DNA of 49,415 nt from positions 1 to 49,415 of the forward strand of contig SXID01000010.1 in NCBI GenBank assembly GCA_005772955.1, given 5' to 3'. The translations under genes were made by a program, and so were the position numbers. Below, in pieces: positions 14,943 through 23,607 of this stretch. The notes beneath the pieces were generated by a model. It ran no database searches, was not told the origin of the DNA, and saw nothing but the letters and a program-made list of their open reading frames with translations. The DNA comes from Planctomycetia bacterium. Lineage in GTDB: Bacteria; Planctomycetota; Planctomycetia; Gemmatales; Gemmataceae. How positions within the stretch are numbered: position 1 is the first letter of the stretch; every line of letters begins with the position of its first letter.

Positions 14943-17180
14943 GTGTCCGCGAACCCCGCCAATCTCGACGACCCGAGCCTCTACACCAACCGCGACCTGA
15001 GTTGGCTGGAGTTTAACCGGCGCGTGCTGGAAGAGGCACAAGACGCGACCGTGCCGATGCTGGAGCGGCTGAAGTTCCTCGCGATCTTCAGCTCGAACCT
15101 GGACGAGTTCTACATGGTTCGGGTCGGCGGCATTCAACAGAAGGTGCACGCGAACATCCCGATCGGGTCCGGGGCCGATCAGTTGTCTCCGAAGACGCAA
15201 CTGGAGCAGGTGCGCGCCGTCACCCGGGAACTGGTCACCGAGCAGTATCGGGTTCTGCGCGAGGAAGTTCTGCCCGCGCTGGCCGCGCGCGGGGTGGTGC
15301 TGCGCACCGCCGAGCAACTCTCCGACGCGGACCGTGCGCACGTCCATGACCAGTTCAAGCGGGAAATCTTCCCGGTTCTCACGCCGCTCTCGACCGACCC
15401 GGCGCACCCGTTCCCGCACCTCCAGAACAAGTCGCTCAACCTCGCCGTCCTCCTGCACCGACCCAACGACGCGGACCCGGTCTATGCCGTTGTCCAGGTG
15501 CCCAGCGTGCTGCCGCGGTTCCTCCCACTACCAGGAGTCAGGGAACAGGGAACAGGGGTCAGCAAGAAGACAGAAACGGCAGCCGACAGCGCCGCGCGAG
15601 CGTCCGCAAACGACACGGGTTCGCAGACTCCTGACCCCCGGCTCCTGACTCCTGTTCATGCGTTCCTACCACTGGAAGACGCGATCCGGTTGCACCTCGT
15701 CGAACTGTTCCCTGGCCTGGCGATCGGCCGCGCCGCCGCGTTTCGCGTGACGCGTGACAGCGAGTACGAACTCGACGACGAGGTGGACGACCTGCTTGAA
15801 GAGATCGAGGCGCACGTCCGGGCGCGGCGCCGCGGGCACCCGGTGCGCCTGGAGATCGACTCCGACGCGCCCGCCGACCTGCAACAGTTCCTCACCAACG
15901 GGCTGAAACTGAACGCGGCCGACGTCTGCGCGTCGCCCGGCCCGCTTGACCTGACCGGGCTGTTCCAGATTCTCGCCGTGCCCGGCTTCGCGGACCTGCG
16001 CGACCCACCGTTCACGCCCGCTCTCGTGACCGCGTTCGCGCAGGCGAGCAACCCGTGGTCGGTCATCCGCGGACGCGACGTGCTCGTGTTCCACCCGTTC
16101 GAGTCGTTCGCGCCCGTCGTCGAGTTCATCGAAGCCGCGGCGTCGGATGATCGCGTCCTCGCCATCAAGCAGACGCTCTACCGGACCAGCAGCGATTCAC
16201 CCATCGTGCGTGCGCTTCAGCGCGCCGCCGATCGCGGCAAGCAGGTGACAGCCGTTGTGGAACTGAAGGCCCGCATGGACGAGGAGCGGAACATTCTCTG
16301 GGCGCGCGAACTGGAGAAGGCCGGGGTTCACGTCGTTTTTGGATTCGTCGGACTGAAGACGCACTGCAAGGTGTCGCTGGTGGTGCGGCGCGACGAGGAC
16401 CATACCATCCGGCGCTACGTTCACCTGGGCAGCGGCAACTACAACCCGCAGACGGCGCGTGTGTACACGGACCTTGGGCTGTTCACGTGCAATCCCGACT
16501 TCGCGGAGGACGCGACGCTCCTGTTCAACCACCTCACGGCGAGCACGACGCTCCCGCCGATGCGGAAGTTGCTCGTCGCCCCGGTGCGTCTCCAGATTCA
16601 GATGATCGAGAAGATCGACCGCGAGGCCGCAAACCAGAAAGCCGGAAAGCCCGCACGGTTGCTCGTGAAAGTGAACGGCATTCTCGAACCGGCGGTGGTG
16701 AAGGCGCTGTACCGCGCGAGTCAGGCCGGAGTGAAGATCGACATCGCGTGCCGCGGCATCTGTTCGCTAAGACCCGGCGTGCCGGGCGTGAGCGAGAACA
16801 TCCGCGTCACCTCGGTGGTGGACCGATTCCTGGAACACAGCCGCATCTTCTACTTCGAGAACGGTGGCGCGCCAGAAGTGTACGTCGGCAGCGCCGACTG
16901 GATGGACCGCAACCTGAGTCGGAGGGTGGAAGTGGTGTTCCCGATCGAACAGTTGGACCTGAAGCAGCGCGTGATCGACGTGTTGCGGACCACGCTCGCG
17001 GACACGGCGAAGGCGCGTGAACTGATGCCGAACGGCCGCTACCGGCGTGTTGCTCCGGCGGACGGCCAAACGCCGCTCCGCAGCCAGTTACAGTTTCTGG
17101 AGCAGGCGAACGAGTCGCCGCCCCCGCCGCCAACCACGGCTGTCGCGCCCAAGCCGGTCCGCCGGACAAAACGCCGGTAG
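14943..17180 (+). CDS. ppk1: Polyphosphate kinase 1
   Basis: A 745-residue PPK1, which reversibly makes polyphosphate from ATP. The N domain starts NRDLSWLEFNRRVLEEA, and SSNLDEFYMVRVGG is diagnostic. The autophosphorylated His is H474 in LKTHCKVSLVVRRD, followed by HLGSGNYNP. The second conserved His is H632 in DRFLEHSRIFYFENGG. GTG 14943 is chosen because TGGAG lies 7 nt ahead and the conserved N-terminus begins soon after. The frame upstream crosses a repeat. Oddity: residues about 197-240, between VLPRFLPLPG and HAFLPLED, are an in-frame insertion encoded by an inverted repeat (15532-15654), where other PPKs have a short loop. The C-terminal tail is Pro/Lys/Arg-rich. Confidence 0.95.
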   Translation: MSANPANLDDPSLYTNRDLSWLEFNRRVLEEAQDATVPMLERLKFLAIFSSNLDEFYMVRVGGIQQKVHANIPIGSGADQLSPKTQLEQVRAVTRELVTEQYRVLREEVLPALAARGVVLRTAEQLSDADRAHVHDQFKREIFPVLTPLSTDPAHPFPHLQNKSLNLAVLLHRPNDADPVYAVVQVPSVLPRFLPLPGVREQGTGVSKKTETAADSAARASANDTGSQTPDPRLLTPVHAFLPLEDAIRLHLVELFPGLAIGRAAAFRVTRDSEYELDDEVDDLLEEIEAHVRARRRGHPVRLEIDSDAPADLQQFLTNGLKLNAADVCASPGPLDLTGLFQILAVPGFADLRDPPFTPALVTAFAQASNPWSVIRGRDVLVFHPFESFAPVVEFIEAAASDDRVLAIKQTLYRTSSDSPIVRALQRAADRGKQVTAVVELKARMDEERNILWARELEKAGVHVVFGFVGLKTHCKVSLVVRRDEDHTIRRYVHLGSGNYNPQTARVYTDLGLFTCNPDFAEDATLLFNHLTASTTLPPMRKLLVAPVRLQIQMIEKIDREAANQKAGKPARLLVKVNGILEPAVVKALYRASQAGVKIDIACRGICSLRPGVPGVSENIRVTSVVDRFLEHSRIFYFENGGAPEVYVGSADWMDRNLSRRVEVVFPIEQLDLKQRVIDVLRTTLADTAKARELMPNGRYRRVAPADGQTPLRSQLQFLEQANESPPPPPTTAVAPKPVRRTKRR
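15532..15654. repeat. Inverted repeat inside ppk1
   Basis: CAGGAGTCAGGG at 15532 is mirrored by CTCCTGACTCCTG ending at 15654. Internal copies of GGGGTCAG and CTGACCCC make about 30-bp imperfect arms around a 60-bp centre. The element is in frame and adds a Thr/Ala/Ser-rich segment to the protein. Confidence 0.8.
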
Positions 17181-17192
17181 AACGGTCTTCGA

Positions 17193-17298
17193 GTAGTCAT
17201 CACGCTCCGCGTGATGTCCGCGCTGCGACAAGCGATAACGGTTTGCTTGAAGCGCACTTTCACCGCGAAGGCATCATCACGTTCCGCGTGATGACTAC
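17193..17298. repeat. Inverted repeat between ppk1 and small lipoprotein gene
   Basis: Ends read GTAGTCATCACG (17193) and CGTGATGACTAC (to 17298). Each arm is itself a palindrome (CATCACG-CGTGATG), so the element can form either one large or two small stems. It lies between convergent genes and may serve as a bidirectional transcription stop. Confidence 0.85.
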
Positions 17299-17305
17299 GC
17301 ACCAA

Positions 17306-17494
17306 TCACTTGTTGTCGGTTTTCGGCTTCTCGATTGGTTTCACAACCGGGGTTGCCGGGTGCGGGTTCGTCGGGCCGGTGATGGGGTAGTCGCTGGGGT
17401 TGTACCCGCAGTCGCACTTGCCGCCGATGTGTTGGCAGCCGAGCGAGACCACCAACGCGGCGAGAACTGACATCAACGCGATGTATCGGCGCAT
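17306..17494 (-). CDS. Small lipoprotein
   Basis: A 62-residue protein. A basic start and a hydrophobic core end in VVSLGC, so Cys20 is the probable lipid site. The mature part is short and Pro/Lys-rich with a CDCGYNP motif, giving three Cys in 17 residues. It is a typical small envelope lipoprotein of unknown role. The Shine-Dalgarno is weak (GGACGG). It converges with ppk1 across a palindrome. Confidence 0.65.
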   Translation of the reverse strand: MRRYIALMSVLAALVVSLGCQHIGGKCDCGYNPSDYPITGPTNPHPATPVVKPIEKPKTDNK

Positions 17495-17829
17495 GACTGT
17501 AACCGTCCGTGGCTTGGTAAATCAAAAAAGGGATCGGTCACTGCTCACGGCCGCCGCCGGAGAGGACACCGGGAATCGGTGGCCAACCCCGACGGCAGCA
17601 CGGGAGGGTGAACGCACCAATGGCCCGCTTCCGTGCGCGAACCACCAGCGGCCGGGGGGGGTGTTGGGCTCCGCCGCTACCGCACCCGACGCCGGTTATA
17701 TCGACGACCACCATTGACCGGGTTCACTCGTTTTCGCCAAACCACGCGGTTTCTCACAATCGCCTTTCTAAACTGATTGTGAAGTGCGCAGCGGTTCGCC
17801 GCGTCACCCGATCCCAACGGTTCCCACGC
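17495..17829. other. Divergent intergenic region
   Basis: About 335 bp between the small lipoprotein and the nucleotidyltransferase genes. It contains a run of nine G (near 17652-17660) and a dyad TCACAATC (17754-17761) / GATTGTGA (17775-17782) with 13-nt spacing, which could be a regulator site for the downstream gene. No clear promoter was found. Confidence 0.35.
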
Positions 17830-18516
17830 ATGGACGCTATCATCCTCGCGGCCGGCAAAGGCACCCGGCTTCGCCCGCACACCGAGACCGTTCCGAAGCC
17901 CCTGCTCGACGTGCAAGGCCGGCCAATCCTCGACTGGATCATCGGCGCGCTGCCACCAGTCGAGCGCCTTGTGGTCGTGGTCAACTACCTCGCCGAACAG
18001 ATTGAGAACTACCTCGCGAAGCAGACGCACATCAAGAACTGGGTCACTGTGCGGCAGGCCGAACCGCGCGGCACCGGTGACGCGCTCATGAGTTGCCGGG
18101 CGGCGATTGCGTCCTCACGCGTGATGGTGCTCAATGGCGACGACCTGATCGGCCGCGCCGACCTCGCGAACCTCGCGACGGTGCCTATGGGTATCCTCGC
18201 GCACCCCGTCGATAAGCCCGAGGACTATGGCGTTATCTTTCGGAACCCCGATGGCACACTGAAGCGAATCGTCGAGAAGGAGAAGGGACTGATGCCGCCG
18301 CAGTTGGCGAACATCGGTGGTTACGTGTTCCCTCGCGAAGTGTTCAACCTGACACTACCGCTATCGCCGCGCAACGAGTACGAGATCACGGACGCGGTCA
18401 GCCAACTTGCTGCGGCAGGCGCGTTTCACGTCGTCGCCGCGAACTACTGGCTCCCAATCGGCACCATCGAACAGTGGAACGCCGCGCAGAATGCCGACGT
18501 GATCGCCGCGAAGTGA
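17830..18516 (+). CDS. Sugar nucleotidyltransferase
   Basis: A 228-residue NTP transferase of the GlmU N-domain/RmlA-like fold. The nucleotide-binding motif LAAGKGTRLRPHTETVPKPLL is at residues 5-25, the metal-binding NGDD follows near residue 103, and the EKEKG and NIGGYVFPRE blocks come later. It couples NTP with a sugar-1-phosphate. The sugar cannot be fixed from sequence. ATG 17830 is set by the conserved start. No GlmU-type acetyltransferase domain follows, so it is a stand-alone enzyme. No neighbour points to a pathway. Confidence 0.88.
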   Translation: MDAIILAAGKGTRLRPHTETVPKPLLDVQGRPILDWIIGALPPVERLVVVVNYLAEQIENYLAKQTHIKNWVTVRQAEPRGTGDALMSCRAAIASSRVMVLNGDDLIGRADLANLATVPMGILAHPVDKPEDYGVIFRNPDGTLKRIVEKEKGLMPPQLANIGGYVFPREVFNLTLPLSPRNEYEITDAVSQLAAAGAFHVVAANYWLPIGTIEQWNAAQNADVIAAK

Positions 18517-18529
18517 ACGGGAGTCTTTG

Positions 18530-18658
18530 CCCTCTCCCCTTGCGGAAGAGGGTGGCGAGTCTTCGAGACGGGTGAGGGGGTGGTGTCTTCTGTTGGCTAA
18601 CGTTTCACCCCTCACCCGTTGGCGAAGCGCCGACACCCTCTCCCGCACGGGGAGAGGG
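18530..18658. repeat. Inverted repeat, CCCTCTCCC type
   Basis: Imperfect arms of about 50 bp (18530-18579 and 18608-18658) with ends CCCTCTCCC and GGGAGAGGG and the inner block GGGTGAGGGG/CCCCTCACCC. Elements with these ends are widespread between genes in many bacteria. It fills most of the gap between the nucleotidyltransferase and WD40 genes. Confidence 0.85.
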
Positions 18659-18713
18659 AAAGAACCGACCTGGCGCTGTGGCGATTATTCGTTGCTCTGC
18701 CGCGGAGAACCAC

Positions 18714-19535
18714 ATGCACCGCTTTCTCGCCCTCTCGCTTGCGCTGGGCTGCGTCACACCGGCGCTCGCGGCCGAACCGGTCGTCATCACCGGCCACACG
18801 GACGCCATCACCGGGGTCGCGTTCGCGCCCGACGGCAAGACCGTTGCCACCGTCAGCGCGGACAAGACACTGCGGGTGTGGGACGCGAAGACCGGGAAGC
18901 AGCTCGCTTCCGTGGACGCGCACACAGGCACCGCGACCGGCGTCGCGTTCAGCGCCAGCGGCAAGGGGATCATCACCGGCGGGTATGGCCCGAAGCCAGA
19001 AGGCAAGAAGCCGCAGGAAGGCGAAGTAAAGGTGTGGTCGCCCGACCTGAAGAGCTATCCGAGTTCTGAACTCGCGCGCTACGCAGTTGAAGCGGTAACG
19101 TTCGATCCGAACAACCGGCGGGTTCTGGCCGGGAGCGGCAAGTTTGCGTACGCGTGGGACGGGACCGGCGACGACGAGCGCCAGGTGACGTTCGCGGTTA
19201 CGCCGAACGGGACGCGAGCCGTCAGCGGCGGACAGGATCATTCGGTGCGTGTTTGGAACATCGAAACGGGCAAGGAGGAGCGGAAGATCACGAGCCACCT
19301 CGGCCCGGTTATGAGTGTCGCAATGGCCACGGACGGCAAGACCGTCGCGACCGCGAGCGGGCTGGACGGCACCGTTCGCATCTGGGAAGTGGAGAGCGGA
19401 AAAGAAGTGCGTGTGCTCCGACTGCCGAAGACCGCGAAGGGGCCGTGTCGCGTGGCTTACGCGCCCGACGGCAAGCGGCTCGCGGTCGCGTCCTTCGACA
19501 ACAGCGTTCGGGTGTACGACCTCACTGCGGAGTGA
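18714..19535 (+). CDS. Secreted WD40 beta-propeller protein
   Basis: A 273-residue protein with a signal peptide cleaved after ALA (about residue 19). Six or so WD40 repeats follow with the recognisable GHTDAITGVAFAPDGKTVAT and LRVWDAKTGK patterns. It acts as a protein-binding scaffold outside the cytoplasm. GGAG lies 7 nt before ATG 18714. It converges with the caspase-fold gene across a hairpin. In planctomycetes WD40 and caspase-like domains often occur together, so a functional link is possible but unproven. Confidence 0.88.
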   Translation: MHRFLALSLALGCVTPALAAEPVVITGHTDAITGVAFAPDGKTVATVSADKTLRVWDAKTGKQLASVDAHTGTATGVAFSASGKGIITGGYGPKPEGKKPQEGEVKVWSPDLKSYPSSELARYAVEAVTFDPNNRRVLAGSGKFAYAWDGTGDDERQVTFAVTPNGTRAVSGGQDHSVRVWNIETGKEERKITSHLGPVMSVAMATDGKTVATASGLDGTVRIWEVESGKEVRVLRLPKTAKGPCRVAYAPDGKRLAVASFDNSVRVYDLTAE

Positions 19536-19545
19536 GCCTTGTAGG

Positions 19546-19583
19546 GTGGGCCTTCGATTCGCACAGGCGTATCGAAGGCCCAC
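19546..19583. terminator. Hairpin between convergent genes
   Basis: GTGGGCCTTCGAT (19546-19558) pairs perfectly with ATCGAAGGCCCAC (19571-19583), loop 12 nt. It lies between the WD40 gene and the caspase-fold gene. There is no T-run, so it is a possible bidirectional stop or a small repeat. Confidence 0.6.
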
Positions 19584-19623
19584 CACTCACGTCAACAATC
19601 GTTCCTATTGCCCTCTCTCCACG

Positions 19624-21234
19624 TCACTTCGGCGGAACGACCGCCTCCCAGCGGAGACCGGGCACGAACGCCTGCGACCGCTTCGCGAGCACCTCCCACG
19701 GCGTCCCCTTGTGGTCCGCCGCCACCTTCGCGAAGCCCTCCTGTGCCGCGGCCAACACTTCTTTCACGTCGCGGCGCGACTGCAAACCGGCGGCCGGGAT
19801 CAGCCGCCAGCCCGTTGCGTCGGCGGGCAGTTCGGGAAGCGTCTCGGTGCGTACGCGCGCGAGAAGCAGGTTGTACTCGTTGAGCACCACCAGCCGCAGT
19901 CGCACCTCGGCCACCGCGTAGTCGTAGTGAGCCTGCCACCGTTTCGTCTCCCTCGCCCGCTGATCGACCACAGCCGACAGTGCCTCCAGTTCAATCTCCA
20001 GTTTCACGAGGGCCAGCGCGAGCGGCTGTTGCGCGTCGCTGATCGTCTTCTTGAGCCGCTCCGTTACCGGGGCAGACAGCAACATCGCGCCCTTTCCGTC
20101 CTTCAAGGCCGACGGCCACACGTCGCGCACCGCCTGGAGCGTGCGAAGCGTCGCGACCCGCAGCGGATACTTCTCCATGTTCTTGAGAATCTCGTCGGGC
20201 GAAACGTCGGTCGCGTAGCCCTTCAGCGCCTCCTCGGTGAACGGCAGTCTCGCGACGAGTCCGGTGTCGTCGTCGAGTACCGGCGGCAGCGCGAGTTCGT
20301 CGAGAACGGACTTCACGTCCGCGCTTTTCGGCGGCGCGGGCCACTCGAACCGCTGCGCGGGCGCGGCTTTCGGGTCGTACTCAGCGGCCACCTTCGGCGC
20401 GGTGCCCGCGAGCGCCGGCGTTTGCTTCGCGTTCACCGCACCCGCCACGACCGCTACGGACTTGCTCGCGACCTTGTGGAGTTCCGCAACCGGGATGGCG
20501 TCGCCGGGCGCGGTCTTCGGGCCGTCGGCCGCGGCGAGGCGCAGCGCATCGAGGTAAGCACTGCCCGCGAACATCCCGGCTGGGCCGCGTGGTGTGAAGT
20601 ATTCCTGTGCGCGCTCGCCGGGCGAACAACTCACCAACACTTGCACGCCTTCGGGCGGTGTGGTGAGCGCAGTGAAGAGCGAGTCCGTCATCGGTCCCGG
20701 ATCGCGGCGCGTGCGGAACCGCTCCGGGTTGTACCGGCCTACATCCCAGATCACCACTTTCTGCGATGCCTTCAGTTCCTTCAAGCGAGCGTAAACGTCA
20801 GCGACCGCGAGCAGCGTGTCGGCTGCGTCCGGGTCGCCGTCGATTGGAACGAGGTACGCTTTGCCGTTCTTCTCGACCGCGTGCATTCCGAAGTACAGCA
20901 CGACGCGGTCCTGCTCGCGCGTCGTGGCGCAGAAGCCGTCGATGGTCTTCGCGAGCGTGTTTTTCGTGGGCAGGCGAGCGTCGGCTGTGAGTGAGTCAGC
21001 GAGTACGAAGAGTTGGTCGTTGTCCTTCACGGTCGGAACGCGGAAGCCGGCCGCGAGCCGGTCGGCCACGCTGCGCACGCGGTCTGTGCCGCCGGGCACC
21101 GCGTGCGTGAGCGGGTTCAGGTACAGGTAGTTGCCAACGTGGACGAACAGCACCCGCCGCGGGGCTTTCGTATCCTGGGCGGAAACGAGTGGCGAGAAGA
21201 CGAGGGCCACAACGACGGCGAGAGTGAATCGCAT
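19624..21234 (-). CDS. Secreted caspase-fold protein lacking the catalytic Cys
   Basis: A 536-residue protein with a signal peptide (cleavage after VSA, residue 19). Residues about 25-250 follow the peptidase C14 caspase plan: a first strand RRVLFVHVGNYLYL, a His strand VVLYFGMHAV (His118), and the strand that normally ends DxC. Here that strand reads VVIWDVGRYN (Asp164, Gly166), so the nucleophile Cys is absent and the His motif GHG is GMHA. It is probably a pseudo-protease used for binding. The rest (250-536) is helical without a known domain. GAGG lies 6 nt before ATG 21234. Between this gene and the TPR gene upstream lies a family A palindrome. Confidence 0.75.
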   Translation of the reverse strand: MRFTLAVVVALVFSPLVSAQDTKAPRRVLFVHVGNYLYLNPLTHAVPGGTDRVRSVADRLAAGFRVPTVKDNDQLFVLADSLTADARLPTKNTLAKTIDGFCATTREQDRVVLYFGMHAVEKNGKAYLVPIDGDPDAADTLLAVADVYARLKELKASQKVVIWDVGRYNPERFRTRRDPGPMTDSLFTALTTPPEGVQVLVSCSPGERAQEYFTPRGPAGMFAGSAYLDALRLAAADGPKTAPGDAIPVAELHKVASKSVAVVAGAVNAKQTPALAGTAPKVAAEYDPKAAPAQRFEWPAPPKSADVKSVLDELALPPVLDDDTGLVARLPFTEEALKGYATDVSPDEILKNMEKYPLRVATLRTLQAVRDVWPSALKDGKGAMLLSAPVTERLKKTISDAQQPLALALVKLEIELEALSAVVDQRARETKRWQAHYDYAVAEVRLRLVVLNEYNLLLARVRTETLPELPADATGWRLIPAAGLQSRRDVKEVLAAAQEGFAKVAADHKGTPWEVLAKRSQAFVPGLRWEAVVPPK

Positions 21235-21273
21235 GCGAACCTCGGTGGAACGTGCTGTGGGCGGAGGACCGAA

Positions 21274-21350
21274 GTTTAGCGTTCGACCCGGAGGGGCGAA
21301 GTGTTTGTGATGGAAACGACTCATTCGTCCCTACGGGCCGAACGCTAAAC
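21274..21350. repeat. Inverted repeat, family A
   Basis: Arms 21274-21300 and 21324-21350 with ends GTTTAGCGTTCG and CGAACGCTAAAC (12 bp perfect) and a looser inner part. It sits between the TPR gene 3' end and the caspase-fold gene 5' end. Confidence 0.85.
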
Positions 21351-21396
21351 GGGCTTGGGTTCTTCTCGTCTGGTCTGCTCTGCTCTGTCCTCTGCC

Positions 21397-22413
21397 TCAC
21401 GCCTTCGTCGTGGCGCGCGCGTACAGATCCTCCACGGCCAGTGTGAGGACGCTGTCAAGTTGCGCCGCCTCGTTTGCGCTTGGCTCACGCCGGAGGTGCG
21501 GGACGAGGTGAATCAGCCCGTCTGGCTCGAACCCGATCTCAAGATTAGCGAGGAGGTCGCCCGGCATCCGGCGAACCGTGTACGACCAGACCGCGCGCCG
21601 CACAGCGGTCTTTCGCACGGTTGCGTCGGCGTTCGCGCCCTGTCGGGTTTCGTGGTGCGCGACGGCGGCCAGCGCGTCACACGTGACCGCGTGACCGTCG
21701 CCGTACTTCTTGTCGGCGAACGTGAGCAGGTCCGCGAGTACCGCCCGAACGTGGACCGGGTTCCCGGTCGGCGCGCGCGCAATGACTCCCGCAACCGCCT
21801 CGTTCACCATTTCGTCCGGCAGATCGGCGAGGTCAGTGAATGGGTTGTCCGACTTCTTGGCGGCCTTGAGCGCCTCGGCCCGCACCGGGATCGCGTGCGT
21901 GATGAGCGCGTCGCCGAGTCGCCAGAGCGTGTCGTAAGTCTCCTGGGCAACCTGGATCGCGTCGGCCGGTTTGCCGGCTTTCAAGAACATATCGGCGAGC
22001 GGGATGTTCGCGGCGGTGGCCAGCGCCGAGGTCGGTCCGTGCAGACTCTTGGCGAACGTCACGCACTGCCGCAGCACCTTCTCCGCTTCCTCGAACTTGG
22101 TCAAGCCGACGAGCGCCTCCGCAAAGCCGTACATGAAGCTGAGCCGGTCGCGCCGGGCCGGCTCGTCGGGTGGTACTGGACCCTGGCTCGCGTGCTTGAA
22201 CTCGACCGCGGCCTTCTGGAATTCGCCCATCTGCAGGTGCAATCGAGCAATGTCGGCATACGCCGCGGCCAGGGGATGTGACCCGGACCCGTGCTGCGCC
22301 TTCGCCGCCATCGCGGCCTTCTTGACGACCGTTTCGGCCTCGCCCGATTTCCCCTGCGCGAGCAACTGGAGCGCCTCTTTCAACGCGGTCGACGGCTGTT
22401 CCGCGAGTACCAT
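21397..22413 (-). CDS. TPR repeat protein
   Basis: A 338-residue soluble protein. Its N-terminal 170 residues form tetratricopeptide-like helical pairs (ALQLLAQGKSGEAETVV, AAAYADIARLHLQMGEFQKA, AEALVGLTKFEEAEKVLRQC, LADMFLKAGKPADAIQVA). The C-terminal part is helical without a recognisable domain and contains a His-rich spot (VAHHETRQG). No signal peptide was found. The start ATG 22413 is preceded by GGGGAAGCC, the same leader as the gene at 22641. The function is unknown, presumably protein-protein interaction. Confidence 0.8.
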   Translation of the reverse strand: MVLAEQPSTALKEALQLLAQGKSGEAETVVKKAAMAAKAQHGSGSHPLAAAYADIARLHLQMGEFQKAAVEFKHASQGPVPPDEPARRDRLSFMYGFAEALVGLTKFEEAEKVLRQCVTFAKSLHGPTSALATAANIPLADMFLKAGKPADAIQVAQETYDTLWRLGDALITHAIPVRAEALKAAKKSDNPFTDLADLPDEMVNEAVAGVIARAPTGNPVHVRAVLADLLTFADKKYGDGHAVTCDALAAVAHHETRQGANADATVRKTAVRRAVWSYTVRRMPGDLLANLEIGFEPDGLIHLVPHLRREPSANEAAQLDSVLTLAVEDLYARATTKA

Positions 22414-22421
22414 GGCTTCCC

Positions 22422-22520
22422 CAGAAGCAGTGTGAGTGTGAGTGCGTGAAAACCGAGGCAGTAGCAACCCCCAGTCTTCTGTATTCACTCGTGCTCGCAC
22501 TCGCCACTCGCACTTCCCGG
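22422..22520. repeat. Imperfect inverted repeat, GAGTGTGAGTG type
   Basis: GTGTGAGTGTGAGTGCGTG (about 22432) is loosely mirrored by CACTCGTGCTCGCACTCGCC (about 22487-22506). It lies in the divergent gap between the TPR gene and the gene at 22641. The arms are degenerate. Confidence 0.5.
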
Positions 22521-22640
22521 CTGGCCTTTACACATCCGATTTCGGTTGGCATAAGCGCGACACATTCAGTGCGAATTCTGTCGGCATTTGGTGTGCGTCC
22601 TGGGGAACGGGCGCGACCGTGGCGGCATACGGGGGAAGCC

Positions 22641-23201
22641 ATGAGCCGATTTCGGGCCTGGGGGGTTGCCGCCGCGCTGGCGGTTGGCGTGGGAGCACCG
22701 GTCGTTGCGGCCTCGCCTACCGCGACCGACGCGCGGCCGTGGTACAAGAAGATGTTCAGCGCGCCGAAACCGGCCGTCGGGCCGGTCGTCCGCAATGGCC
22801 CAGTGGTCGGCACACCGCGAACGCCGACCGCACCGCTCCCGCCGGACGTGGTCCAGGCGGCCGTGAAGGCCGAGGTCGACGCGCTGCACCGGCGGATGAC
22901 CGTTTGCACCGAACTTCGCCAGATCGCGTTCGACAAGAACGACGATGCGTTGATGCGACAGGTAGACGAACTGGAGCGGCAAGCGAAGGCGGTCTACGAG
23001 GCGCGGGTCGCGGCACTGGGCGTGTCGAAGACCGCGAAGGCCCCGCTGCCCACGGGGTCCAACACCGGGTTCGCGGCGTCGTTCGACCTCGCGCCAGAGA
23101 AGCCGCTCGACCCGAAGGTCGCTGCCGCGAGGCTGGTCGCCCCGGCCGCGCCGGTCCCAGTGTCGGGCACGGCGGAAGTGGTACGGGAGGTGAAGCCGTG
23201 A
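22641..23201 (+). CDS. Small exported protein, unknown
   Basis: A 186-residue protein with a signal peptide (cleavage near VVAAS, residue 24). A short aromatic-basic stretch follows (RPWYKKMFSAPKP), then a helical, charged middle (about 75-135, VVQAAVKAEVDALHRRM, DDALMRQVDELERQAKAVYEA) that could form a coiled coil, and an Ala/Pro-rich tail. No known domain was found. The stop overlaps the next start by 4 bp (GTGA), so the two are a translationally coupled envelope pair. Confidence 0.75.
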   Translation: MSRFRAWGVAAALAVGVGAPVVAASPTATDARPWYKKMFSAPKPAVGPVVRNGPVVGTPRTPTAPLPPDVVQAAVKAEVDALHRRMTVCTELRQIAFDKNDDALMRQVDELERQAKAVYEARVAALGVSKTAKAPLPTGSNTGFAASFDLAPEKPLDPKVAAARLVAPAAPVPVSGTAEVVREVKP

Positions 23202-23509
23202 AAACGTTCCTCTTCGCGTTGGGTGCAATCTCGCTGGTCGGCTGCAACACAACGTTCCGGCCGATCGGTCCGTTCGCCAAGGAAGTGCCGCTCATTCATC
23301 AGGGCAAGCCGATCTCACCTGGAGACGCGAGTCCACCGCCGCAGATCCGCCCCACGCCGCCGACGATGTACGTCGTGCCCGGTGACGCGAGCGCCAACCC
23401 CTACGACGCCGTGAACAAGCTCGCGAGCGAGGTGGGAATCGACAGCAAGCCGACACCGAACGTGCCGGTCACGGTGGAAACGTCGCGGATCAAGAGCGGG
23501 GTGAAATAG
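23198..23509 (+). CDS. Small lipoprotein, unknown
   Basis: A 103-residue protein. GTG 23198 overlaps the previous stop and has GGGAGG 7 nt ahead. The signal ends in ISLVGC, so Cys16 is lipidated. The mature chain is Pro-rich and low in structure (SPPPQIRPTPPTMYVVPGD) with a short C-terminal segment. It is probably periplasmic-face or outer-membrane anchored and a partner of the preceding exported protein. Its stop codon touches a 46-bp perfect palindrome. Confidence 0.78.
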   Translation: MKTFLFALGAISLVGCNTTFRPIGPFAKEVPLIHQGKPISPGDASPPPQIRPTPPTMYVVPGDASANPYDAVNKLASEVGIDSKPTPNVPVTVETSRIKSGVK

Positions 23510-23606
23510 CAGAAGGGGAGAGTGGGAGACACGAGAGAGGGAGAGAAGAGGGCCGGTCGAGGCCCTCTTCTCTCCCTCTCTCGTGTCTCCCACTCTCCCC
23601 TTCTGC
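23509..23606. repeat. 46-bp perfect inverted repeat, purine/pyrimidine arms
   Basis: Arms 23509-23554 and 23561-23606 are perfectly complementary with a 6-nt loop (GGTCGA). The left arm is almost only purines (GAGAGAGGGAGAGAAGAGGG inside). It begins on the last base of one stop codon and ends one base before the stop of the convergent sigma factor gene. It would form a very strong hairpin in either transcript. Confidence 0.95.
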
Positions 23607-23607
23607 T

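Noticed and set aside
19315-20994. 559-residue open frame opposite the caspase-fold gene
   Set aside because: Arg/His/Glu-rich shadow. The opposite strand has a signal peptide and fold motifs.
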